DNA from: UBA1672 sp050633645
GTDB lineage: Bacteria; Pseudomonadota; Alphaproteobacteria; Micavibrionales; Micavibrionaceae
Length of the DNA stretch: 64,000 bases
Assembly: GCA_050633645.1 (NCBI GenBank)
Contig: JBOEGX010000001.1
Coordinates: forward strand, 372,001-436,000
Direction: 5' to 3'
Shown: positions 1 to 9,167 of the stretch, piece by piece
Layout: every line of letters starts with the position of its first letter
Numbering within the stretch: the stretch's first letter is position 1
The notes under the pieces: model-generated
Told to the model about the DNA's origin: nothing
What the model saw: only the letters and a program-made list of their open reading frames with translations
Databases searched by the model: none
Program-made: the position numbers and the translations under genes

Positions 1-182
1 GCCTTAATACGCCTGGGGTTTTTGAGAATTGCCATTTGCACGAATTTCATCCTAATGCCGAAAACAATCATTTTCCATGGAAGGTTTGGAATTACCGATT
101 TGAAGATAAGTTACTTCGTCAGAAAAGCGTGGTTTACCACGAAAGTGCAGTTTACAAAGAGCCTGCCGAGGATATCGCATGA
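1..182 (+). CDS. C-terminal end of an unrecognised protein (cut by window edge)
   Basis: The frame starting at base 3 is open from the window edge to a TGA at 180-182 and gives a 59-residue tail. The tail reads like real protein, rich in aromatic and charged residues with several His and Trp (for example LNTPGVFENCHLHEFHP), rather than like an antisense shadow. The gene runs toward folP and overlaps the 3' end of folP by about 31 bases, tail to tail. I do not recognise the family from this fragment and propose no function. A second open frame (frame 1) also crosses the region but reads less like protein. Confidence 0.5.
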   Translation, partial: LNTPGVFENCHLHEFHPNAENNHFPWKVWNYRFEDKLLRQKSVVYHESAVYKEPAEDIA

Positions 183-991
183 TAAACGTTGATTGATTGT
201 CGCGTGTCGGCGACATCATGGACACGGAGAATTTGCGCGTCACCGTTAAATGCCCCGTAAAGTGCGGCGGCGAGTGAACCGCCCAAACGGTCTTTGGCAT
301 TCTTTGCGTTTTGATCCAATGTACCTATAAAACTTTTGCGTGACACCCCCAGAAGAACCGGACAGCCCAAAACCTGAAAACGGTTTAAATTTTTTAATAT
401 CAATAAGTTATGTTCGAGAGTTTTTCCAAAACCAATACCTGGGTCAATTATGACTCGGCTTGGGTTAATACCGTGCGCCTCGCATTCTTCTAAACGCTTT
501 TCAAAATACTTCATAATTTCATCAATAACATCTGTATATGTTGGTTCATTTTGCATTGTTTGCGGCGTCCCCTTCATATGCATCAAGCATATTGGAAGTG
601 CGCTTTGTGCGGCAACACCCATGGATTCAGGGTCATGAGTTAGTGCGCTTACGTCATTAATGATATTCGCGCCAGCCATGATTGCTGCGTGCATTGTGGC
701 GGCGTTGCGGGTATCGATGGAGATGAATTTAGCTTTTTCTTTTAGCCCCTTAATCACGGGGAGCACACGCGCGATTTCGTCTTCTACCGATACAATTTCG
801 GCGTTTGGGCGAGTGGACTCGCCACCAATATCGAGGATATCCGCGCCATGCCCTAATAATTCAAGTCCATGATTTATGGCGGCTTGCGGGGCATTATAAT
901 CGCCACCATCGAAAAAACTGTCTGGCGTTACGTTGACTATGCCCATAATGAGTGGCGCATTGTTTTTTATTTTGGTGAATAAATCGAGCAT
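152..991 (-). CDS. folP: dihydropteroate synthase
   Basis: This 279-residue protein condenses 6-hydroxymethyl-7,8-dihydropterin diphosphate with p-aminobenzoate to give dihydropteroate, a cytoplasmic step of folate synthesis and the sulfonamide target. Family motifs are clear: IMGIVNVTPDSFFDGG at residues 15-30, DIGGESTRPNA from residue 54, the SIDTRN segment, and DPGIGFGKT followed by GVSRKSFIG near the C-terminus. Length is normal for the family. It lies one base downstream of the folK stop codon, so the two are almost certainly cotranscribed and translationally coupled. Its last codons overlap the end of the convergent partial gene at the window edge. Confidence 0.96.
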   Translation of the reverse strand: MLDLFTKIKNNAPLIMGIVNVTPDSFFDGGDYNAPQAAINHGLELLGHGADILDIGGESTRPNAEIVSVEDEIARVLPVIKGLKEKAKFISIDTRNAATMHAAIMAGANIINDVSALTHDPESMGVAAQSALPICLMHMKGTPQTMQNEPTYTDVIDEIMKYFEKRLEECEAHGINPSRVIIDPGIGFGKTLEHNLLILKNLNRFQVLGCPVLLGVSRKSFIGTLDQNAKNAKDRLGGSLAAALYGAFNGDAQILRVHDVADTRQSINVYHAISSAGSL

Positions 992-992
992 A

Positions 993-1532
993 TTAAATGG
1001 TCGCCTTTTCTATACTGTCCACAGGCACGGGATAAATTTCCCCACCTTCTATGCGTTTTATTTCCTGCCCCTCTGGAAGGCTATCAACCATTTTATCTAC
1101 AGTCATATTTGTTATGGGATGACTCCAGTGCGGAGCGATTTCACGTAATGGGTAAAGCACAAAAGCGCGATTATGCATTTGTGGGTGCGGGATTTTCAAA
1201 ATGTCATCATTGAGGTAAGTATCGTTATAAGCCAATAAATCGAGGTCAAGGACGCGTGCAGCGTTTTGAGCGGTGCGAACGCGCCCCGCTTTGTGCTCTA
1301 ACGCATTTAGAGCTTTTAAAACCTCATGGGGGTTTAGCGTTGTTTCAACGGCGCATACGGCATTTTTATACCAAGGTTGATCGGAAATTGGAACTGGCGC
1401 GGACGCCCATATGAATGAGGATGCCGTGATATTTAGGCCATGATTTACAAATTGAGATGCACATTCACGCAAAGAGGCTTCGGGCGAACCATATTTTCCA
1501 TCTAAATTCGCACCAAAACCGATAAGTATCAT
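993..1532 (-). CDS. folK: 2-amino-4-hydroxy-6-hydroxymethyldihydropteridine pyrophosphokinase (HPPK)
   Basis: This 179-residue enzyme transfers pyrophosphate from ATP to 6-hydroxymethyl-7,8-dihydropterin, making the substrate used by FolP. The HPPK signature is present: ARVLDLDLLAYND from residue 92, with the metal-binding aspartates at 96 and 98, and IPHPQMHNRAFVLYPL at 114-129. Length fits the family. It precedes folP with a one-base gap and follows the YcbK-like peptidase gene by 15 bases, so folK-folP may be the distal part of a longer minus-strand transcript. Confidence 0.95.
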   Translation of the reverse strand: MILIGFGANLDGKYGSPEASLRECASQFVNHGLNITASSFIWASAPVPISDQPWYKNAVCAVETTLNPHEVLKALNALEHKAGRVRTAQNAARVLDLDLLAYNDTYLNDDILKIPHPQMHNRAFVLYPLREIAPHWSHPITNMTVDKMVDSLPEGQEIKRIEGGEIYPVPVDSIEKATI

Positions 1533-1547
1533 TATGAGATTTAACCC

Positions 1548-2144
1548 TTAAGACACCCAAGTTCTGGGTGTGCCCGTATCAACATGCACGAAATTGCTGC
1601 GTGGATAATAGCCAACGCCACCAGCATCAAGGGATTTTGCAACGTTGCGAAGCTGCTTTGTGCTGCGCTCTGGCAGGCGGATATCGAGTGCTTGGCCATA
1701 CATGTGGAATGAATTAGATGCCACAGCGCGTGATTTTTGCCCTAGCATCGCATTTGTTTTGGGGCTGCGGTAACCTGATAGGATATTAAAAGGTTCATCA
1801 ACATCCATTTTTCGTCTAATCACAGAAAGGATATCAATAACATGAGGGTCCATCGGAAATACTTCCTCGGTACGGAAGTCTCGCAGAACATAATTCATGC
1901 GTTCAAACGCCTCAGGTAAATATTTGTCACCAACACGATATACACCGGAAAAACTTTCTCCTGTATGTGTGTTTCTAAAAGCAACTTTCCATGATGACGA
2001 ATTATTTGCGGCCAATACACTGCGCGCACTTACAAAGGGTATTGCTGCGCCGATAATACCAGCGAATCCATATTTTAAAAAATCGCGGCGTTGTGCGCAT
2101 AATTGTTCGTTACTTGCATCTTTATCAAAAAAAGACTTTGACAT
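1548..2144 (-). CDS. YcbK/MepK-like M15 family murein endopeptidase, Tat-exported
   Basis: The 198-residue protein is a DUF882 (peptidase M15A-like) member related to E. coli YcbK/MepK, a zinc peptidase that cuts peptidoglycan cross-links. A twin-arginine signal is visible (RRDFLKYG from residue 19, then a hydrophobic stretch and a likely cleavage after the ARSVLA region near residue 46). Candidate zinc ligands are His147 and Asp154 (SFHMYGQALDIRL) and His187 (NFVHVDTG). It sits directly downstream of a YcbB-like L,D-transpeptidase, the same pairing as ycbB-ycbK in enterobacteria, which suggests work on 3-3 cross-links. That substrate is inference; the fold and export signal are seen in the sequence. 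Confidence 0.9.
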   Translation of the reverse strand: MSKSFFDKDASNEQLCAQRRDFLKYGFAGIIGAAIPFVSARSVLAANNSSSWKVAFRNTHTGESFSGVYRVGDKYLPEAFERMNYVLRDFRTEEVFPMDPHVIDILSVIRRKMDVDEPFNILSGYRSPKTNAMLGQKSRAVASNSFHMYGQALDIRLPERSTKQLRNVAKSLDAGGVGYYPRSNFVHVDTGTPRTWVS

Positions 2145-2275
2145 ATATACCTCTTAATCAGTGACACCATAAAGCACCTGTTAATAAAGGTGCGAAATGG
2201 AACAAATAGTTCTACATGATTTTAAGAATCGAGTAAAGCAGAGAAGTTTAGGAAGAAATGTGATCGTGCTTCAGC

Positions 2276-3880
2276 TTATTGAGAAACCACTCTAACCTTA
2301 GATTTATTATCGCTAAAGAATGGGGTTTCGTCAAGTTTTTCTAATAGTTGGAAGAGTTCTTTATCATGCCCGTATATGTCGGAGCTATAGACAACTTGAC
2401 CTTTAGAGCCAAGCCAAGCCGTATTATAAAGTAGATATACAGGCATTTTTTCATTGGTATAGATGTCCACCATTTTACCCTTATTGAGTACATTCAGCGT
2501 TTTTTCATCATTCCAGCCGCTTTTAGTTTTTAATATGAACTGCGCGATTTTTTCAGGATTTTTCATACGAATGCATCCAGATGATTGCGCTCTGTCGGTT
2601 CGGGCGAATAGCGATTTATCATTTGTATCATGAAGATATATGTTATGTGAGTTTGGCATAAGCACACGAATTCGTCCTAATGGATTATTCGCGCCAGAGC
2701 CTTGCACCATTCGGAAACCTGCCAAATCTTCCTGCGTTACATTTTCCCAATCAACCACAGTTGGGTCAAGCGTTATAGCGTCTTTGCCAACACCCTCATA
2801 AAGCTCCATCCCTTTACCAGCAAGATATTCAGGGTCCTCTTGCAATTTCGGAAGAATATCTTCCTTTTTGATAGTTTTAGGCACTGTCCATGTTGGGTTA
2901 AACCGCACACCGTGAACTTCAGTAACGAAAGACAAGGTTTCGCGTTTTTTACGCCCAACCACGACAGGCATTTCAAAAGCAACCTCACCATTTTCAATGG
3001 CCCATAATGTGTAAGACGGAATATTAACCACGATAAATCGATTGGGTTTAATTTCGGGAGTCCAGCGTAAGCGCTCCATATTCACGATGATTTGCTTTAT
3101 CTTTTGATCGCTATTCTGATTTAACGCGAAGAGCGTCTGCTTTCCAATTAAGCCGTCAGGTTTTAGGCCATGCTCGTTTTGAAATTTTTGAACCGCGGCA
3201 ACAAGTGTATCATCGTATTTATAACGATTTTCATTTGTTACACCTTCCAGACCAAGTCTTTCACGTAACTTTGGAATATCATCATATCCGCGGCCTGGGC
3301 GTGCCGTTTCTCCAAACCTTACTTGCACCTTGCTATCAGCGCCCTCTTCTACAAGCTTTGTAAGCTCGGCCTTCAACGTTTTATAACTTTGCGTTTGAGG
3401 CTCAAGCGAATGCATAAAGTCATCTATGTCGTCTCTATTTTTTTCCAAATAAGATAGGGCTTTCTGCGCGGGTACGCGCTTATTCCAATGATTGGCATTC
3501 AGGCCAATCTGACTTGCATTTACACGCATCCCACTTAGATCCCTGAAATACTCTGCATAAGAATCGGTCAGAAGAAGCTCTAACATTGTACGTTCATCAG
3601 GTTCTGATTTTCTTAAGTCTGCAGAAATGCTATGGATTTGCTCAAGATGATATTTATATGGGTTTAGGCCATTCATCCACGCCCCCTCCAAAACCTCGAT
3701 CAAATCCTTTGCATCACCAGATAGCCTTGTGTTTTTGACCCAAATGGGTTCGCCCTCTCTTTCCAAATAATATTGATCCACCGCATCTTGGTTGAATAAC
3801 GTATTTGCGTTCGCAAGAAAGGGGAAAACACACCCCAACGAAATGAGAGCAATAAGCTTTATTTGGGAAAACTGTTTCAT
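2276..3880 (-). CDS. YcbB (LdtD)-like L,D-transpeptidase
   Basis: The 534-residue protein has an N-terminal signal peptide (first 25 residues, ending near FLANA), a scaffold region, a peptidoglycan-binding repeat at about residues 198-255, and a C-terminal YkuD catalytic domain. The catalytic motif is intact: a histidine in NIYLHDTND followed by SSGCIRM with the nucleophile Cys436. This order matches the large YcbB/LdtD class, which makes 3-3 (mDAP-mDAP) cross-links in the periplasm. It is followed on the same strand by the YcbK-like peptidase gene. E. coli LdtD is somewhat longer. Family is certain; physiological role is inferred from homologues. Confidence 0.93.
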   Translation of the reverse strand: MKQFSQIKLIALISLGCVFPFLANANTLFNQDAVDQYYLEREGEPIWVKNTRLSGDAKDLIEVLEGAWMNGLNPYKYHLEQIHSISADLRKSEPDERTMLELLLTDSYAEYFRDLSGMRVNASQIGLNANHWNKRVPAQKALSYLEKNRDDIDDFMHSLEPQTQSYKTLKAELTKLVEEGADSKVQVRFGETARPGRGYDDIPKLRERLGLEGVTNENRYKYDDTLVAAVQKFQNEHGLKPDGLIGKQTLFALNQNSDQKIKQIIVNMERLRWTPEIKPNRFIVVNIPSYTLWAIENGEVAFEMPVVVGRKKRETLSFVTEVHGVRFNPTWTVPKTIKKEDILPKLQEDPEYLAGKGMELYEGVGKDAITLDPTVVDWENVTQEDLAGFRMVQGSGANNPLGRIRVLMPNSHNIYLHDTNDKSLFARTDRAQSSGCIRMKNPEKIAQFILKTKSGWNDEKTLNVLNKGKMVDIYTNEKMPVYLLYNTAWLGSKGQVVYSSDIYGHDKELFQLLEKLDETPFFSDNKSKVRVVSQ

Positions 3881-3983
3881 TATTTAATTATCAAACCTGA
3901 TCACAACATTATTTGAGGAAGCGTATCGATGACGCGCCCCCATATTTCTACCTACAAACCCTTAAAAAACCTATAAATTTTTT

Positions 3984-5729
3984 TTACAAGTCCACAAAAA
4001 CATGCGTTTCTTCTTTTGCACCAGGATGAGTGACTGCGCCATCACGCGCAGGCCCGACCGTTTGTGCATATTTCCAAAGCGCACCAGAATTGTAATTGGT
4101 TTTGCGCGGTTTCCAGCTTTTTTTGCGTTCAGCTAATTCTTCATCAGACAATTTAACATCCATTGTGCCCTCATTGGCATCAATGCGGATGATATCACCA
4201 TTTTTGATAAGGGCGATTGGCCCGCCCATAGCGGCTTCTGGGCCAACGTGACCGATACAAAAACCCCGCGTTCCGCCAGAGAAACGACCATCAGTGATAA
4301 GAGCAACCTTACCGCCAGTGCCTTGCCCATAAAGAGCCGCCGTGGTGGAAAGCATTTCACGCATGCCCGGGCCACCTTTTGCTCCTTCGTACCGGATAAC
4401 AAGGACTTCGCCCTCTTTATAGTCACGGTTTTGAACCGCATCGAAACAGTCATACTCACCATCGAAAACGCGCGCTGGCCCTTCGAAAACGAGTTCATCA
4501 AGTCCAGCAATTTTGACGATTGCACCTTCGGGGGCGAGATTACCTTTTAATCCGACAACGCCGCCCGTCTTATAAATTGGCGCTTTTACAGGAAATACAA
4601 CATCTTGATCTTCGGGAAGCTTTACGCCCTCTAAGTTCTCGGCGATGGTTTTACCCGTTACGGTTATACAATCACCATGAATATAGCCGTTATCAAGAAG
4701 CTCTTTCAAAACCACGCCAACGCCGCCAATATCATAGAGGTCTTTGGCAACATATTTACCGCCTGGGCGGAGATTGGCCAGATACGGCGTTTTCTTGAAG
4801 ATTTCGGCCACATCGAAGAGATTGAAATCAATTCCTGCTTCATGCGCCATTGCAGGTAGGTGAAGCGCCGCATTGGTTGACCCGCCCGTCGCAGCAACAA
4901 TAGCCGCTGCGTTTTCCAATGATTTAAGTGTTACTATATCACGTGGACGTGGCCCACCATTCTTGATGAGCTGCATCACGGCCTCACCAGATGCGGCCGC
5001 ATATTCATCACGGCTTTCATATGGCGCGGGAGCACCCGCAGAATTGGGAAGAGCAAGGCCGATGGCCTCGGACACGCACGCCATTGTGTTTGCGGTGAAC
5101 TGACCACCACATGCACCAGAAGATGGACAAGCGACACATTCAAGGTCATGAAGCTCTTTATCTGTCATTTGACCTGTGGCATGCTGTCCCACAGCCTCAA
5201 ACACATTTACGACATCAACATCCTTTCCCTTATATTTACCAGGGAGAATTGTTCCGCCATACATAAACACACTTGGCACGTTCAAGCGGATCATAACCAT
5301 CATCATACCAGGGAGAGATTTATCACAGCCCGCCAAGCCAACAAGTGCATCATAGCAGTGCCCACGCATGGTGAGTTCAACCGAATCCGCGATAACTTCA
5401 CGTGACACAAGAGATGAGCGCATGCCTTCATGCCCCATGGCAATCCCGTCAGTCACCGTAATCGTTGTAAATTCACGCGGAGAACCGCCCGCATGGTCTA
5501 CACCACGTTTTACAGCCTGTGCCTGACGATTTAGAGAGATATTGCATGGCGCGGCCTCGTTCCAACAGGTTGCAACACCGACCAGTGGCTGATGAATCTG
5601 CTCTTCCGTCATGCCCATCGCGTAATAATACGAGCGATGCGGCGCGGATTTTGCGCCCTCAGTTACATAGCGGCTTACAAGTTTAGATTTATCCCAACCA
5701 TTTGGATGTGCCTTTTTTGAATCGCCCAT
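3984..5729 (-). CDS. ilvD: dihydroxy-acid dehydratase
   Basis: This 581-residue enzyme dehydrates 2,3-dihydroxy-isovalerate and its isoleucine-pathway analogue to the 2-keto acids in branched-chain amino acid synthesis. The iron-sulfur ligand cysteines are visible: Cys55 in ATCWNEA, Cys135 in AGCDKSLPG and Cys207 in SSGACGGQ. The C-terminal GRFSGGTRGFCIGHVGPEA block is also typical. It is flanked by short gaps on both sides and appears to be its own unit. The aminotransferase IlvE that finishes the pathway is encoded about 28 kb away in this window. Confidence 0.97.
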   Translation of the reverse strand: MGDSKKAHPNGWDKSKLVSRYVTEGAKSAPHRSYYYAMGMTEEQIHQPLVGVATCWNEAAPCNISLNRQAQAVKRGVDHAGGSPREFTTITVTDGIAMGHEGMRSSLVSREVIADSVELTMRGHCYDALVGLAGCDKSLPGMMMVMIRLNVPSVFMYGGTILPGKYKGKDVDVVNVFEAVGQHATGQMTDKELHDLECVACPSSGACGGQFTANTMACVSEAIGLALPNSAGAPAPYESRDEYAAASGEAVMQLIKNGGPRPRDIVTLKSLENAAAIVAATGGSTNAALHLPAMAHEAGIDFNLFDVAEIFKKTPYLANLRPGGKYVAKDLYDIGGVGVVLKELLDNGYIHGDCITVTGKTIAENLEGVKLPEDQDVVFPVKAPIYKTGGVVGLKGNLAPEGAIVKIAGLDELVFEGPARVFDGEYDCFDAVQNRDYKEGEVLVIRYEGAKGGPGMREMLSTTAALYGQGTGGKVALITDGRFSGGTRGFCIGHVGPEAAMGGPIALIKNGDIIRIDANEGTMDVKLSDEELAERKKSWKPRKTNYNSGALWKYAQTVGPARDGAVTHPGAKEETHVFVDL

Positions 5730-5804
5730 GCGAGAAGTCCTTTTTATTAAATATGGATGCTATTTTCTATACCGTTCATCGCCGACTTGTAAAGATGCAG
5801 ACGC

Positions 5805-5829
5805 AAAAAAACACGGCTTTACCCGTGTT
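5805..5829 (-). terminator. Rho-independent terminator of the PH-domain operon
   Basis: Bases 5810-5816 (AACACGG) pair with 5823-5829 (CCGTGTT) around a six-base loop, and a run of six A at 5805-5810 gives a U-tract on the minus strand. It lies 29 bases after the stop of the downstream PH-domain gene. Confidence 0.8.
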
Positions 5830-5857
5830 CTAATAATTTTAAAAACCACAGATTAAT

Positions 5858-6460
5858 TTATACTTTTTTTGATTTTTTTCTATCTGCTGCGGCCTTGGCT
5901 TGCTCGTCATCGCTTTTTGCCTGACGTATTTCCGCCTCAACCTCTTCATTTCCTTCTTCTGCCAACACCATTTCGTTGTAATAACGACGGAATTCCTCTG
6001 CATTACCAATATATGAAACGCGGATCATACGATTTCCCGTCCCCATGACAACAACATTTGCGTAACCGAAGATATGACCAGGGAGCATACGCTCTAAATC
6101 AATGCTCTCAATCTTACTGAGGCGAATATCAACAACATCCATCTGCAATAAGCCATAACGCGCGAGAACGCGTTTATTTGTCACAGCAAGAAGCAGGAAA
6201 TGTTGCGTTAGAATGGCAACACATAGCATAAGTGCACCAACAACGAACAACATCACACCAATGGGCGAGGCAATAAAAAACATAAGAAGTGCAATTATTA
6301 GAACCGCGATAGATTTCCAATAAATTGCATTATGAAGTCGAGCACGGAGAATGACCTCCTCGCCCTTTACCAGCATACGATCAATTTCTTGATCCTGAAA
6401 TGATTTGGGTTGTTTGTGCCCAGATTCTAACGATGCGGGCTTTTTAGCTTGTTGTGTCAT
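5858..6460 (-). CDS. membrane protein with bacterial PH domain (DUF304/YdbS-like)
   Basis: The 200-residue protein has two adjacent hydrophobic segments (about residues 47-88, including IALLMFFIASPIGVMLFVVG) followed by a bPH_2 domain (AVTNKRVLARYGLLQMDV... SKIESIDLERMLPGHIFGYANVVV). The C-terminal 35 residues are strongly charged and rich in Lys, Glu and Ala. The start codon overlaps the stop of the upstream paralogue by four bases (ATGA at 6457-6460), so the two are translationally coupled. Such paired PH-domain membrane proteins occur in many bacteria; their exact function is not known to me. Confidence 0.85.
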   Translation of the reverse strand: MTQQAKKPASLESGHKQPKSFQDQEIDRMLVKGEEVILRARLHNAIYWKSIAVLIIALLMFFIASPIGVMLFVVGALMLCVAILTQHFLLLAVTNKRVLARYGLLQMDVVDIRLSKIESIDLERMLPGHIFGYANVVVMGTGNRMIRVSYIGNAEEFRRYYNEMVLAEEGNEEVEAEIRQAKSDDEQAKAAADRKKSKKV

Positions 6461-6987
6461 CTTGATTTTGCCTCCTCAATAGCGCGACGGAAGGATATTG
6501 GGTCTTCCAATGGCGGCAGGGTTACTTCACCAACACCCATACCACGGATAAGAACGCGCCCATAATTAAAGATACGTCCCAATACAGGTTGAAGCACGTT
6601 ACAGCCTTCTATACGGTCGATATTAATTTCCCCCACGTGACGGGCAACAAGGCCGCGTTTATATATAAGACGGTTATTGGTTATAGCGATTTCAGTCGTC
6701 GCCTTCACGACCATCATCTGCGCGAATTTAACAAGGCCAATGATAAACATAAGGAATGAGAATGCACGAATACCAGGATGAATGATTTTAATTGATTCAA
6801 AAAAACCAATATTACTTGGTAGCTTTCCCATAAATTTATAGGCGTTATATGCGGCCACCATAATGAATATAGCGAGAACAAGCCCCCATAGAATCGACAA
6901 AAAGGCACTGACCGTATACATCCAGTGGAACTTCCCCACGTGAACAAGTTCTTCATCAGGGCCGAGGGATTGTTGTACGTATAGCAT
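6457..6987 (-). CDS. membrane protein with bacterial PH domain (DUF304/YdbS-like)
   Basis: This 176-residue protein is the first gene of a two-gene operon. It starts with a short region (LGPDEELVHVGKFHWMY) typical of the family, has two membrane segments (about residues 25-45 and 73-95), and ends in a bPH_2 domain with AITNNRLIYKRGLVARHVGEI and GRIFNYGRVLIRGMG. The N-terminal part faces the membrane and the PH part probably lies in the cytoplasm. It is a divergent paralogue of the next gene, and both likely act together at the inner membrane. Substrate or partner cannot be told from sequence. Confidence 0.85.
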   Translation of the reverse strand: MLYVQQSLGPDEELVHVGKFHWMYTVSAFLSILWGLVLAIFIMVAAYNAYKFMGKLPSNIGFFESIKIIHPGIRAFSFLMFIIGLVKFAQMMVVKATTEIAITNNRLIYKRGLVARHVGEINIDRIEGCNVLQPVLGRIFNYGRVLIRGMGVGEVTLPPLEDPISFRRAIEEAKSR

Positions 6988-7100
6988 TGAGTGCTTTCAT
7001 TTTTTAATTACACAAGTCATTTCCAATGACCTAAACACTGTATAGAGCGTTTAGAGTTATCGCAAGTTTCACATATATATTAAATAACAACTTTACACAT

Positions 7101-8180
7101 TTATTTGTCTCCGAACGATATTCCTAAAGAACGTGCGGTGTGTACCAGCATATCATCGGGCTTAACCACGTGGCATTCCTTGATTGCATCTTCAATGGCG
7201 ACGTCGACTACGCTGTCATTTTGCCATGCGACCATACGTCCGAATTTTTCCTCTGCTAACAAATCAACGGCCTTCACGCCGAAAGCGGCGGCCAAAAGAC
7301 GGTCATTATAAGTTGGGCTTGCGCCGCGTTGCACGTGCCCGAGGACGGTTACGCGAGTTTCAGAATTTGTGGCCTTGGCGATTTGAACGCCCAGATAATC
7401 CGCAATTCCTCCATAGCGCGTCTCACCACCATGATACACCACTTGGTGTTTTTGCCCATCAGGGGTTTTTACGGCCTCAGATACAATCACAAGCGCGAAG
7501 TTACGCCCCGTTTCTTTTACAGCGTTTATTTTCTCTGCGACACTTTCAATGGTGTAGGGAATTTCAGGAATAAGGATAACATCTGCGCCACCTGCAACAC
7601 CAGCGGCCAAGGCAATATGCCCCGCGTCGCGCCCCATAACCTCTAAGATCATTACGCGGTCATGGCTGGCGGCAGTGGGTTGTAGGCGGTCAAGAGCCTC
7701 AGTTGCGATGGATACAGCGGTATCATAGCCTACGGCGAAGTCCGTCATATAAACATCATTATCAATCGTTTTTGGAACACCGACGAAATTAAGGCCACCT
7801 TGTTTTACCAGACGGCTTAAGATATCGAAGCTCCCATCTCCACCGATACCAATCAGGGAATCTACGCCCAGAGTTTTTAGGGTTGCCAATAATTCATCCG
7901 AGCGATCCTTTGCCGTGCCATCAGGCATGGGATATTCAAACGGGTTACGGGAATTGGTTGTGCCAAGGATTGTCCCCCCCAGACGCATGACGTTTCCATC
8001 GAGTTGATCCGGCGTTAGTACACGGTAGCGCGGCGGATTATCAAGAAGGCCAGCCGTGCCGTTTTCGATCCCTATAACTTCCCAACCAAGGCCGTGGGCG
8101 CGAAGGACTGCCGCTCTCATAACTGCGTTTAGTCCGGCGCAATCGCCACCACTGGTTAATATTGCAATTTTCTTTTTCAT
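7101..8180 (-). CDS. pfkA: 6-phosphofructokinase
   Basis: The 359-residue enzyme phosphorylates fructose 6-phosphate to the 1,6-bisphosphate in glycolysis. Conserved blocks are GGDCAGLNAVMRA at 11-23, GIGGDGSF at 111-118, PKTIDND at 136-142 with catalytic Asp140, and LGHVQRGASPT. The phosphoryl-donor positions are mixed. Gly116 (equivalent to E. coli Gly104) is the ATP-type residue, whereas Lys137 (equivalent to Gly124) is usual in pyrophosphate-dependent enzymes. Known group III ATP enzymes of actinobacteria show this same Gly/Lys pair, so ATP is the better guess. It is a single-gene unit. Confidence 0.93.
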   Translation of the reverse strand: MKKKIAILTSGGDCAGLNAVMRAAVLRAHGLGWEVIGIENGTAGLLDNPPRYRVLTPDQLDGNVMRLGGTILGTTNSRNPFEYPMPDGTAKDRSDELLATLKTLGVDSLIGIGGDGSFDILSRLVKQGGLNFVGVPKTIDNDVYMTDFAVGYDTAVSIATEALDRLQPTAASHDRVMILEVMGRDAGHIALAAGVAGGADVILIPEIPYTIESVAEKINAVKETGRNFALVIVSEAVKTPDGQKHQVVYHGGETRYGGIADYLGVQIAKATNSETRVTVLGHVQRGASPTYNDRLLAAAFGVKAVDLLAEEKFGRMVAWQNDSVVDVAIEDAIKECHVVKPDDMLVHTARSLGISFGDK

Positions 8181-8384
8181 TCGGAACGCTTACCTACATA
8201 TTATTAAAAACACTGCCAGAATCGGCTTATGGTTATGATTATATAGCATATTTACGTGCTGTAAAATGATGCGTGGCACAACTTTATTTACATGAAGTGT
8301 CTTTTTATATTATCAAACAATGTATTATGTGATATAGTTCATGCCTATTACTAATTAGGATTAGCGGTTAAAGCTTTATAAATC

Positions 8385-8591
8385 ATGCAAGAAGATCAAG
8401 ATGACATCCGCGCAAAACTGGCGGAATATAAAGTTGAGCACCAAGCACTGGATGAGCTCATTGAGAAAGTAACACGCAGTGATACCCCCGTTAATTTGCT
8501 TCACATGCAGCAGCTTAAGAAGAAAAAGCTATGGCTGAAAGATGTTATACAGAAACTTGAGAGCAGCCTGATTGACGATATCATTGCGTAA
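8385..8591 (+). CDS. DUF465 (YdcH-like) small protein
   Basis: A 68-residue, highly charged helical protein. The pattern EHQALDELIEKV, then LHMQQLKKKKLWLKDVIQKLE and a terminal DDIIA, is the DUF465/YdcH signature common in proteobacteria, usually predicted as a short helical hairpin. Function is unknown in the family. It reads divergently from pfkA and in the same direction as purE, which begins about 70 bases later. Confidence 0.85.
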   Translation: MQEDQDDIRAKLAEYKVEHQALDELIEKVTRSDTPVNLLHMQQLKKKKLWLKDVIQKLESSLIDDIIA

Positions 8592-8663
8592 TATAATAAT
8601 TACACAGGGAAAACCCGTTTTTCTGTATTGCTTTGCCCCCCTCTTTTCCTTATAAATCGTCCT

Positions 8664-9161
8664 ATGACACATTCAGATGAAAACCCGATTGTCGGGATTA
8701 TTATGGGTTCCCAATCAGATTGGGATACGATGAAAAACGCACATGATGTTTTGCATGCGCTTGGAATTTCGCATGAGTGCAAAATTGTTTCGGCGCATAG
8801 AACGCCTGATCGCATGGTTGAATACGCGAAATCTGCCAAGGATCGTGGGATCAAGGTTATTATTGCGGGGGCTGGCGGCGCGGCGCATTTACCGGGGATG
8901 GTGGCGAGCATGACCCCCCTTCCCGTTCTTGGTGTGCCCGTCAAAAGCAAGGCTCTTAAAGGTATGGACAGTCTCTTATCTATCGCGCAGATGCCAGGCG
9001 GCGTGCCTGTTGGTACATTGGCCATTGGCGAGGCGGGCGCGAAAAATGCGGGGCTTTTGGCGGCGTCAATCATTGGCACGTTTGATGAGGCCGTGATGAA
9101 TGCATTGGAAAGCTATCGCCAGGAACAAACCGATAGCGTGGCAGATATTCCGAAAGATTAG
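8664..9161 (+). CDS. purE: N5-carboxyaminoimidazole ribonucleotide mutase
   Basis: The class I PurE enzyme moves the carboxyl group of N5-CAIR to carbon 4 to form CAIR in purine synthesis. Motifs are GIIMGSQSDWDTM, the SAHRTPDRM loop and GAGGAAHLPGM, then GVPVKSKALKGMDSLLSI. I chose the ATG at 8664 (165 residues). An in-frame ATG at 8628 would add 12 residues unlike other family members. purK follows after six bases, the usual purE-purK order. Confidence 0.95.
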   Translation: MTHSDENPIVGIIMGSQSDWDTMKNAHDVLHALGISHECKIVSAHRTPDRMVEYAKSAKDRGIKVIIAGAGGAAHLPGMVASMTPLPVLGVPVKSKALKGMDSLLSIAQMPGGVPVGTLAIGEAGAKNAGLLAASIIGTFDEAVMNALESYRQEQTDSVADIPKD

Positions 9162-9167
9162 AATATC

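Noticed and set aside
2174..2193. Hairpin GCACCT...AGGTGC downstream of the L,D-transpeptidase gene
   Set aside because: Six-base stem without a U-tract on either strand; too weak to call a terminator.
8606..8626. Small GGG/CCC hairpin followed by T5 after the DUF465 gene
   Set aside because: Only three GC pairs; stem too short for a terminator call.
8600..9079. 159-codon open frame antisense to purE
   Set aside because: No family resemblance and fully covered by the well-supported purE.
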